Assembly: GCA_023333565.1 (NCBI GenBank)
Contig: JAJKFH010003680.1
Location: 992,001-1,056,000 of the forward strand
Source: Puffinus mauretanicus
Lineage: Eukaryota; Chordata; Aves; Procellariiformes; Procellariidae
DNA length: 64,000 nucleotides
Direction of reading: 5' to 3'
This document shows, in pieces, positions 42,265-50,361 of this stretch (positions within the stretch are counted from its first letter, which is position 1; each line of letters opens with the position of its first letter). A model generated the notes under the pieces. That model searched no databases and had not been told where the DNA came from. It was given only the letters and a program-made list of their open reading frames with translations. The position numbers and the translations under genes were made by a program.

Positions 42265-42281
42265 AGAGAGAGAGAGAGAGA
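42265..42281 (+). repeat. Short (AG)n microsatellite
   Basis: About eight AG units in GABRG3 intron 2, flanked by ordinary AT-rich sequence. Confidence 0.85.
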
Positions 42282-43342
42282 TAAATGTCACTCTGTGTTA
42301 AAAACAGACACATCTATCAAATATGATCTTTGAAAATACCACAGAAAATCAAAGTAATAGTTATGGAAAAAAACCCAACACTTTCTTTTCACTTATAATC
42401 AGTGGTAGGAATTCTCCGTCTAATCTCTGCAAGAATTTAAGAATAGCAAATTATATTAGGTGGTTGTTTTGAGCTTTCCCCATTCCCAGTTCATTCTGAA
42501 TTACATGCAAGGTGCACTAAATGTAAATGACAAATTGTCTCTGATTTCTGTCATACAAACTTTCTGTGAACAAACTGAACAGCAGTTGTGCTATAGCCAT
42601 TCTGATCTAAGGATGCAAACAAGGAAAACAGGGCATAAGCACAAAAGGTAAAAAAATATTGGTTTGAAACACACAACCCCATTATACAAATTAAAAAAAA
42701 AAAGGAAAATAAAATAGCTCAAAATGGTTATATGCAGGTATCTACTGGCTCTTAGTTAAATTTTATACCTATATGTAGTAATACTGCCCACAAGACACTT
42801 CCATTCTATCATATTTCTTTTGGAGATAAGATGTCTGCTGGTTTGGGGAAGAAAATCTCTGGAGGTGCCCAATACACAAGCAAATCCTAGTGCCTTCTTC
42901 TCAGCATTAAGGAACGTAACTTTGGTGATCATATTTTGAAGGGACGTGCATTCTTGTCTTGCTGTGTCCTACTTTTTGTTTTTAACACGCCGGGATTTCG
43001 ATCGCCTCTCAGAGTGTGAGTTTTCATATACATGGCTTGGGTGACAAAAGAGATAAGTATGTTCCTAACTCTGCCAAAGACGTGCTGAATCCTTTAGAGC
43101 TAGCCCTTCCATATCTCTGCTCAAACTCTGTACAAGCAAACCAGAGTTTAGCACCCTAAGTTATCACCACATCTTCCCGTGAAAATTAGTATTTTTTAAA
43201 TATTGACTTGGAAATGAACTTCAGCCAAAAAAACTTAATCTCCACTTTCCCAGACATTTGTGCACACTAACCAAAATATAACATAATGTCTTTTCTGCAC
43301 CCATAGATGCTTTTCCTCACTTGTGCAGAAAGGAGTACTTAC

Positions 43343-43491
43343 TTCCAATATCTGGCCGTAGCTTTTTGTCATACTCTCTCAACAGCTTGTTTAGAATGAG
43401 AGTCACATCTGTGTCTTGTGTTTTTGGAGCTAAAACCCATTTTTGGTTAGTTGTTCCATCTTCATATTCATCCTCTTCAACCTTTCTAGAA
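43343..43491 (-). CDS. GABRG3: GABRG3 coding exon 2: N-terminal extracellular region
   Basis: A 149-bp exon encoding the N-terminal part of the extracellular ligand-binding domain of GABA-A receptor gamma-3. After one base completes the codon split with exon 1, 49 codons read from SRKVEEDEYED through NQKWVLAPK and DVTLILNKLL to KLRPDIG. The SRKVEEDEYED start and the WVLAPK segment match gamma-3 as I know it and differ from gamma-1 and gamma-2. DVTLILNKLLREYDKKLRPDIG covers the first alpha helix of the Cys-loop receptor fold. The acceptor reads TTATTGCAG and the donor is GTAAGT. The exon ends one base into an Ile codon that exon 3 completes, so the frame is intact. The reading frame extends past both splice sites as an artefact, and those residues are not coding. 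Confidence 0.96.
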
Positions 43492-45076
43492 CTGCAATAA
43501 CAAATCAAACAAATAGATGTTATTTTACATAACTAAAATCTGAATTTACATTCTGGGTAAATCTCCACACTCATCTGAAGAAGTTTTAGGTATCTCCCTT
43601 GGCTTTGCATCTACCCAGCCTTAGGCTATTTTTGCAACAGGGTGTTCCCATTAACAGTTGTTGAGTACCTGTGGATGGGTCATCATCCAGAATTGTTTAG
43701 AAATTGTCTTCCGCCAGTCTCTCAAAAAATTATACTCTAGGAGTTAATACAGCTATCAGAGTAGTATTTTATATCCTGTATTTTAACCAACCTATCCCGA
43801 CTAGATAGTTTACAATATATTCTTATGAAGAGCGAACATCTGCAGTATTATTTTATTAATATATCAAGACAACTGATTCATCTCTTGCACAAAGGCTAAT
43901 AAGAGTATTAAAAATTCAGATCTTTTAATACTTCCTGATCATTTTATCCTATTAATAAATTATTATATTCTCAGTGCCTGAATTTCAGAGTTTAATGTAT
44001 TATAAGGCTTAGAATTAAGAGCTTGCTCCTTGAATTTAAGATGGATTATCACAAGCACACAAATACATTGCATAAATTAATCTGAATTTCCCTGCAGCTT
44101 TAATGACATTTTTTAAAAAACAGTACTACAGCAAGAGTTGTGACTTCTTTCCTTCATAGGTGGATTATTTTTAAGAATATGTTAATACAAATGTGGTGAA
44201 ACTACAGTTTGCCCAGAAATCACAGCTAGAGCTATTTTCACACAAGACTAATTTCATTTGTGCGGCTTTTTGTGCATGAACAGTAAAATGTTGATTTGAA
44301 GATCTATCTTTTGGTATCTTAGAAACCAAATCTGTTTGATGTCTCTCGCTGGAGAAAATCTATGACAGTTAAACTGAGACGAAGTTATCAGGAGGAAAGA
44401 TAACCGCAGTGGTGGAACCTACAGCAGTAATCATGTGTTGCTTCGACCTGCAATTGCCCTGGTGATACGATATCATTTCACAACCTTTTTACGCAAATGT
44501 CAATAATTATGCAAGGTGCAAAGCAATGGACAATCAGAGGCACCAGTCTTACTTATTCATGGGATGTGCTACATGCATCAGAGCAACCTCCTTTCTCTCT
44601 CTCCCTCTCCTCTCTGTAATGACACTAGTGTCTTTTAAAATATCTCAGATGTCCAGAAGACTTGATAGACACGCTATAGTAACAGAAAAAAAATGAATAC
44701 AAGTATAAAAATTTAGTCACAGAGCATCATCAACCCTCAACATTGCTTGTAGACCACCGTTCAAGCATTTAATGAAACTTTTAATTGAAACTGCACTACA
44801 GCCAACACGCCCCTAAGGATTAGCCATGAATCACTTAACATGACCTCACAAATTGCAAGTGCTGTAGGTACGATTTTTATATAAAATATCTATCTTTTAG
44901 CCCCTGAGGATTTTCTGCAGAGAGAGAGCTCACATAACCAAGTTGCAAAAGTAGAGAACACTTAGGGAAAATTTTAAATAGACAAGCATTCCTTTTCTGT
45001 TAGTGAGTTGTATTTTTAAAAAACTTTATCTTTTTTGTATAATTCACCCAATGAGCATTAAAAAACCCCAAGAGGA

Positions 45077-45095
45077 TTTTTTTTTGGGGGGGGGG
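45077..45095 (+). repeat. T9-G10 homopolymer pair
   Basis: Nine T followed directly by ten G on the plus strand, in GABRG3 intron 1. It is likely prone to length variation or sequencing error. Confidence 0.9.
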
Positions 45096-46011
45096 ATTCT
45101 CCCTCAGATTCATGACAAGCACTGTGTTTTAATATTACAGCTACAGAACCATTCTCAAAGGAGGCACCATCTCCAAACATGCATAGTTGATATTTCAGAG
45201 CTGAAACGCTGCAGTGGTGCTGAATTGCCGATAGGAAAGGAGAACAAATCATACGTCTTTTTCTGCTGCACCCACCACAACTTTACTGGAGGCATTCAGA
45301 CTGCATGTGGAAAAGAGAACGTGGAAAAGTTCAGGTAGGATCAAGATTCCCATTTCAGGGAGCTGCTTCTTTAAAACCAGTCACTAGTAAGAGTCCAAGC
45401 TCTGACAGACTTTTTAAATCCCCTCACTCTAGCAGCTTGTTTCCTAGAAAGCACCTCCAGACGATGTAAATTCCTACCTACCTTCCAGATTAAGATTGGG
45501 GGTGTGAGAAGTTTCACAGTGAATCAGACTAATACACTAGATACATATTTTGCAAGGTGTTTTGTCTTCCTCCTTAAGAGTTTGTTATTTCACTTCCCTT
45601 GCTTGCCTCTACACAGTTAGGCTCTTGAAGGCACTGGAGGTTGCATTTTCACCTGTAGCCTTACTGGTGACTGCCAAATTCCCAGCATATTCCTGCTATC
45701 CACAGAAACAAGTGTGGGATGATGGCAGGCCATTCTCAAATTGGGGAGGAAGAAGGGCTGCACACCTTCCCCAAACTCCTCAGGGGCTGCTAGCTTTGAT
45801 CCTGTGAGGAGGCAGTGCATAAACCGCAAAGGATGAAGGCTGGAAAACTCTGAGAGGTTGTGGGAAAAGGGTTTTTATCCTGCAACACGTGTGCCCAGGA
45901 CTTGCTCTGGGGGCTGGCATGAAGCAGTCTCTAGTTCCTGTGGGGATTTGGGAGAGAGATGCCACCCAGGTGTGGGGCAGGCTACCGAGAAGGAGAACAT
46001 GGTTAATGAAT

Positions 46012-46096
46012 GGGAAGGGAAGGGAAGGGAAGGGAAGGGAAGGGAAGGGAAGGGAAGGGAAGGGAAGGGAAGGGAAGGGAAGGGAAGGGAAGGGAA
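46012..46096 (+). repeat. (GGGAA)17 pentanucleotide array in GABRG3 intron 1
   Basis: Seventeen uninterrupted copies of GGGAA (85 bp), flanked by unique sequence. It lies inside GABRG3 intron 1, about 880 bp downstream of exon 1, so the pre-mRNA would carry (UUCCC)n and an antisense RNA would carry (AAGGG)n. The array produces artefactual open frames of repeated GKGRE or PFPSL residues on the two strands; these are not genes. Confidence 0.97.
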
Positions 46097-46978
46097 GACC
46101 TCTGAGCATGCCTGCAGCCCGGTTTGTGGCGGTTCCTGCGGGGGACGCTGAGGTGACACCTTTGCCTGGGTTGCGCGGCGGGGGCCCTTCCTAGTACCCT
46201 GGACAACCCCCGGGCCCGAAGGCGAGCCTGGTCCAAAAGGTCTGCAGCTGCCGGCTGGCCCCCGCTGGCCCCTCACCGCCCGCCGTTACCGTAGCGCCGC
46301 CTGAGGCAGGTGCCGGGGGCTCCTCGGCCCGGCCCGGCCCGCCACACGCGCCCCTCCCGGCCCCCCTCCGCGGCGGTTAACGCCCGCCGGGCCGAGGGCG
46401 AGGCGGTTGACGGTAGCCGCCGCCGGCTCCCCCCAAGCACCAGGGCACCCCCCGGCACCCCCAGCTGGTCCCGGCCGCTGGGATCACGCTGCCCGCGGCT
46501 GCCTTCTCCCTCCTCACGCCGACCCCGTCGGCGGGGCCCGCGGGGATGGGGCGCGGAGGGAAGCCGGGGCTGCCGGCCGCCCCGCGCCGTGAGGGGAGCC
46601 CGGGCAGCGCCAGGCGCCGTCCCGCCGGGTGCCGGGCCCTGGCAGCCGCCGGAGCGGGAAAACTTTCTGCCGGGCCGGCTCGGGACAGAGCCCTCGCGGG
46701 CGACCTCCGGCTTCACCTGGGGCTGGGAGGGACAGCGGCGGGGCCGCCGCGCCGGCAGCTCGGGCAGCGGGGCTGCAGCTGGCCGGGGGGCCAGGCGGGT
46801 CCCGGGGAGGAAGCGGGGGAAGCCGCGTTTGGGAACGAAGCCCCGGCACGGCGCGGGGGAGGAGGGGAAGAGCCCGTTGTCCTTCCCGGGCGCCGAGTAT
46901 TTTGCAAACTCCGGCGAGCGGGACTCCAGCCCGCAAGCCCCGGTGCGAGGGGAGGAGGCGAGGGGAGTGCAGACTTAC

Positions 46979-47031
46979 CAGGCGTGAAAGACTGAGAGGA
47001 GGAAGAAAACCGGCAGGAGCTTAGCGGACAT
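46979..47031 (-). CDS. GABRG3: GABRG3 coding exon 1: start codon and signal peptide
   Basis: This exon starts the gamma-3 subunit of the GABA-A receptor, a ligand-gated chloride channel subunit of the Cys-loop family. On the minus strand the ATG is at 47031-47029, with A at -3. Seventeen codons follow, reading MSAKLLPVFFLLSVFHA, a short basic and hydrophobic stretch typical of a signal peptide. The exon ends with two bases (TG) before a strong GTAAGT donor at 46978-46973. Joined to exon 2 the frame continues as HAC-SRKVEEDEYED, and the last part is the known start of mature gamma-3. No other in-frame ATG was seen in the roughly 90 bases upstream, which supports this start. The exon sits in CpG-rich DNA with a TATA-like box about 130 bp upstream. 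The call rests on the splice join and the family match; there is no transcript evidence. Confidence 0.85.
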
Positions 47032-47158
47032 GATCTGGGCAGCGCTGGCCAGGTGAGAGGTGCGGCAGGATGAAGGAAATGTTGCAGGATGTTCACATGA
47101 AGGAGAGAATGAGGCAATGAGGTGAAGCTCTTAGCCTCTCTTCCTCTGTATTCTCAGC

Positions 47159-47164
47159 TTTATA
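47159..47164 (-). promoter_or_regulatory. GABRG3: TATA-like box upstream of GABRG3 exon 1
   Basis: On the minus strand the sequence reads GGTATAAAGC, with TATAAA at 47164-47159. It lies 128 bp upstream of the ATG at 47031. A start site about 30 bp downstream (near 47130) would leave a 5' UTR of about 100 bases. Its position directly upstream of exon 1 in the CpG-rich block makes it a plausible core promoter. CpG-island promoters often start at several dispersed sites, so the box may not be decisive. Confidence 0.5.
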
Positions 47165-47229
47165 CCCTGAAGAAAATACCCCCTTTCACACCGCTCCAGG
47201 AAGGGAGGGGGGAGGCGAAAATAAAAAAG

Positions 47230-47252
47230 AAAAAAAAAAAAAAAAAAAAAAA
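47230..47252. repeat. A23 homopolymer tract in the GABRG3 promoter
   Basis: A run of 23 A on the plus strand, preceded by a shorter A-rich stretch and followed by AAG-type purines. It lies between the two opposed TATA-like boxes and upstream of GABRG3. Long dA:dT tracts are known to resist nucleosome wrapping, so it may keep the promoter open, but this is inference. It is also a likely site of length error in sequencing. Confidence 0.8.
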
Positions 47253-47304
47253 GAAGAAGGGGGACGAGGGGGAAATCCTCAGCGGAGAGGCTGCCAGGGC
47301 CAGG

Positions 47305-47310
47305 TATAAA
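47305..47310 (+). promoter_or_regulatory. Second TATA-like box, facing the opposite way
   Basis: The plus strand reads GGTATAAATC, with TATAAA at 47305-47310. It points right, away from GABRG3, and lies about 140 bp from the minus-strand box at 47159-47164. The region between them holds an A23 tract. The sequence it would drive (about 47335 onward) is CpG-rich with no recognised protein. This layout would suit a divergent promoter making a noncoding antisense transcript, but only the motif is seen. Confidence 0.3.
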
Positions 47311-47469
47311 TCAGGCTCCACGGTCTGACAGGTGTTCAGCGGGCACCGAGCTGCGGCGCTTCCCCCTTCCTGGCAATCAGTTGCCGGGAGCAGCGGCGCG
47401 GCCCCTCCCGCTCCCCCGGCTGGCGCTGGCCGTGCCCCCCGGGCTGTGCATAGCGCGGCGGAGCCCGGG

Positions 47470-47570
47470 CCCCGCCGGGCCGCGGGCGCCGCGGGGCGGG
47501 GTGGGCCGGGCCGGGCCGGGCGGAGGGCGGGCTGGGGCTGGGGCTGGGACTGGGGCGGGGAGGAAGGGGC
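47470..47570 (+). other. G-rich, quadruplex-prone tract
   Basis: The plus strand carries many runs of three to four G separated by one to four bases, including a GGGCC-type series near 47500-47525 and three GGGGCT-like units around 47530-47553. Such spacing suits intramolecular G-quadruplex formation. It lies about 450 bp upstream of GABRG3 exon 1, on its non-transcribed side. Any role in regulation is inference. Confidence 0.55.
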
Positions 47571-49060
47571 GCACCTCGCCCCCGCCCCGCAGAGCGCCTG
47601 ACCCGCGGCCAGCCCCGCAGCGCGGCACCGGAGCGCGGCCGGGGGCCGCCCCGCATTGGGGAGCACCTCGTCCACGCTCCCTGCCCAACAGGTACCCGCC
47701 TCGCCGGCAACGGGGGGAGAGCCGGGAAGTGAACGCACACGCACACGGGAGAGGGGGAGCAGCAAACTCGCCAGCCGCAGTCAGAGGCCAGCCGAGAGCG
47801 GGGTTTCTCCCCGCCACCACCAGCCCGATGCCCCCGAAGGGGCGGCTCCGTGGGGGCTGCGGCGCCCGGCGGCAGCTTCCCCTCGCTGTTTTGGGGGGTG
47901 CCCCCACCCCCAAACCCCACACTCACTTGCCGAATGGCGCCCCAGGGCGCTCCTCTTCAGTCGGAGGGAGAGAGGTCGGCGCTGCTGCTAGTCTCGGGGT
48001 GGTCGGAACCACGGGCATCCCGATGTACATATAGACGCAGATCCATGTAATCGGTGCGGCTACAGAGAGGGACCTACAGTGCAGTCTTCCACAGACAGAT
48101 AGACAAACATACACAACGCAGCGTGTTTGTATATGCCTCTGTATCTAGCTGTATATATGTAGAAGTTTGCATGCTCTGTACGAATGCACGGATACACATA
48201 TATATGCATAAGGTATCCTGTAGAATGTATACACAGAGAAGAGAGAGATGCGGTAGACCGAGCTACATGGATTTATGTGTATATCGGGAACTTCAGAATA
48301 AATGAGGTTTTTCTGCTGTGAGAACTTGGGAAATGTGACGGCAGCCAAGTGTATTCAGGGCAAAAGTAGTTTGGGTCTGGACATCATGTGTCTTTCTACT
48401 CCACTAAGAACAGCACAGATGTGATTTTTACCGACTTCAATTCTCTCCAGGTGTGTGGAGCTTTGCACCAGGCGTCAAGGTAATAAGAATATTCCCCTTT
48501 GCTTTCAGAATCGGAAATGACAAAATTTCACTTACATGATGGTAATCTGGAAACAAAAAGCTCTGCTAGAGGTACAACGAGTGGTCGTTTTACTGTGGTC
48601 AGAAATCTCGGAAGCATAAATCTTTGCTTCCTCCTCCCTTAGACATAGTTTCCAAGTCTGGGGGAGTCGTTTTTAATTATGACATTACATTAAAAAAAAA
48701 AAAAGTTCTGCTGGAAGATGCAATCTTGCTTTTAGAATAACTCCTACATGATGCCTAGACGAGCTGGCTGGAGAGAGTTCTGTTCCCGAAGTTATTTATT
48801 GAAGGAACGAGACAGCTTAGGGAAAATCCGCTGTGAGCCAGGCAATTAATTCCCAGCCATGCACTTGAGGTTTTTTTCAACCTAAACGTCTCTTTACTAG
48901 ATTATACAGCAGTTCTTTCGTGTTGACTTTGGCTAATTGCAGTTACTGTGAATTTCTAATAACCACTTGTTACAAGACTTGTGCTCTTTTCCGTCGCCAG
49001 CAGAGAAATGCAGGTGGACTCCAGACCGCCTGCTGCCTTGAAAAAATAACGGCCGGGATA

Positions 49061-49140
49061 GGGAAGGGAAGGGAAGGGAAGGGAAGGGAAGGGAAGGGAA
49101 GGGAAGGGAAGGGAAGGGAAGGGAAGGGAAGGGAAGGGAA
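49061..49140 (+). repeat. (GGGAA)16 pentanucleotide array upstream of GABRG3
   Basis: Sixteen uninterrupted copies of GGGAA (80 bp) in the same orientation as the array about 3 kb to the left. It lies about 2 kb upstream of GABRG3 exon 1 and just before the second CpG-rich block. Its flanking sequence differs from that of the first array, so it does not look like part of a larger duplicated segment. Confidence 0.97.
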
Positions 49141-49179
49141 GAAGGGAGCTCGGGGATTGACTGGATTCCACCAGGAATA

Positions 49180-50290
49180 GCTATGTGGAAGTGCGCCTTC
49201 CTTCAGGCGCTGTGGGCCGGTCAAGCAGCACGCCGATCCGCTGCTGTGAAGTTTGTAGCAACACCGGCGCTGTGGGGCGTGCGGGAGGCGGGATGGGGCG
49301 AGCGGGGGGAGCCGCGCCTGTCAGCCACGGGGGAAACTCCCGCCCGTGCCGGTGCCGGGGAGTCCCGGCGACACCGGGCTCCGCGCTGCCGGCGGCACCG
49401 CTGCACTGCAGCTCGCTGCGGCCAAGAGCGTTTTCAGGCACCCGAAGGTTTTCTGAAGGCCGGTGCTTATGGAAAACATCACCTGGGGCTCCGAAGTCGC
49501 GGTACCCACGTCCCGGCTCGCAGTGCCTGCGCGTTTGGAAAGCAAGGACGGGAAGCGCCCTGCGAACAGAGAGGGGTTTCGCCATCGCTGGCTACCCCCG
49601 CGCTGGCCACATGTATAGAAACGTGTGTATTCACACACACTCAAATCGAATAAATAAAAGGCTAATCCGTCCCCGGCGCCCCTGCTGGGGAGCCCGGCAG
49701 CGCAAACTGCTGGGGAGATGCTGCAGCGGCGGCCGCCGCGGTGCCGGGCGAAGCGGGCTGCGGCCGCCCCGGCCGCGGTGCTCTGCCGGCAGCGCTTTGG
49801 GGCGGGAGCGGCCCCAAGAGCCGCCTTCCCCACTGCCACCGCCCGGGTGGGCGGTGTAAGTGGGCCAGATGGTACCGTGGCAAAAACACCCGGGGGAAAG
49901 ACAGACCGGCGGCGATTTGCGAAGAGCGATGGCGAGCCCAGGCCCAGCGCCGCCTCCCCGGCCGGGGAGCCGGGCGCTCAGCAGCCCTGCGCCGCGGGGA
50001 CACCCAGCCCCCTCCCCTCTCGGCCAGGGCTGGCTTCCCCGCAGCGGCGGCTCCGCCCGGCGCCGCTCCGCCTCTTCTCCCCGCCCTCCCACCCTGTCCC
50101 GCCCTCGCCGCCTCCTGCCGCGGCGGCGGGGTCCTCTGGCGGCGGCTGCGGGAAGCGCGGCGGGACGGGGCGGGATGGGGCGGGACGGGACGGGGCAGGG
50201 TTGTGCGCCCCCCCCCGCCTCCAGCCAGCGGCAGAGCACTCAGTTACCCCTGCTCGGTGACCGTGTGCCGTTACCGGTGCTGTATGTGGT
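49180..50290. promoter_or_regulatory. Second CpG-rich block with no recognised gene
   Basis: About 1.1 kb of dense GC with frequent CpG, separated from the GABRG3 block by about 1.2 kb of ordinary sequence. It contains GC-box-like motifs (GGGCGG and the reverse) and, near its right end, a G-rich repeat at about 50158-50200. No open frame in it resembles a known protein; the many long frames are a GC effect. It could be an upstream alternative promoter of GABRG3, the promoter of a plus-strand noncoding RNA, or a regulatory island. The sequence alone does not decide between these. Confidence 0.6.
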
Positions 50291-50361
50291 CATCAAGTCA
50301 GCCAGCCCTCCGGGAAAACCCTCACAGCATTAGGCTGACTACTCCCCCCTTCCCTTGCAGC
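49856..50361 (+). other. Candidate plus-strand intron (donor and acceptor pair)
   Basis: A GCGGT/GTAAGT donor at 49856-49861 is followed about 500 bp later by a pyrimidine-rich acceptor (CTCCCCCCTTCCCTTGCAG) ending at 50360. The pair would join a CpG-rich first exon to sequence starting at 50361. Both sites are near consensus, but no reading frame across the join resembles a protein, so a noncoding transcript would be the likelier product. Good-looking splice sites also occur by chance, so this is only a candidate. Confidence 0.25.
50158..50200 (+). repeat. Degenerate CGGGA/CGGGG tandem tract, quadruplex-prone
   Basis: A short imperfect tandem series of GCGGGACGGG- and GATGGGGCGGGA-type units on the plus strand, with at least eight G-runs in about 40 bp. 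It also contains overlapping Sp1-type GGGCGG sites. It sits at the right side of the orphan CpG-rich block. Confidence 0.65.

Larger units (their letters stand above)
29320..43342 (-). other. GABRG3: GABRG3 intron 2
   Basis: A 14,023-bp AT-rich intron between exons 2 and 3. It holds a short CR1 3'-end fragment at 34064-34220, a degenerate TA/CA tract near 37740-37805, a T-rich pyrimidine run at 40161-40194 and a short (AG)n at 42265-42281. None of its short open frames resembles a known protein. Confidence 0.85.
43492..46978 (-). other. GABRG3: GABRG3 intron 1
   Basis: This is a 3,487-bp intron defined by the GTAAGT donor after exon 1 and the TTATTGCAG acceptor before exon 2. Its 5' part (about 46.1-46.98 kb) is very CpG-rich and belongs to the promoter island. 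It holds the first (GGGAA)n array at 46012-46096 and a T9-G10 homopolymer pair at 45077-45095. A pyrimidine-rich stretch lies at 44591-44616. No further gene was seen in it. Confidence 0.85.
46110..48010. promoter_or_regulatory. GABRG3: CpG-rich block covering the GABRG3 promoter and exon 1
   Basis: Sequence composition changes sharply from the AT-rich flanks to dense GC with very frequent CpG. It encloses exon 1, the TATA-like boxes and multiple GGGCGG/CCGCCC Sp1-type sites, for example around 47497 and 47555. Overlapping long open frames occur on both strands here. They are the expected by-product of few stop codons in GC-rich DNA and should not be read as genes. This is the probable CpG-island promoter of GABRG3. 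Confidence 0.8.

Noticed and set aside
45858..46276. Open frames with repeated GKGRE or PFPSL units, also at 48920-49224
   Set aside because: They are direct translations of the (GGGAA)n arrays in several frames.
46273..48034. Many long overlapping open frames on both strands (up to 225 residues)
   Set aside because: They are Pro/Arg/Gly/Ala-rich, present in most frames at once and lie in the CpG-rich block where stop codons are rare. None resembles a protein family, and the true GABRG3 exon 1 lies in a different frame.
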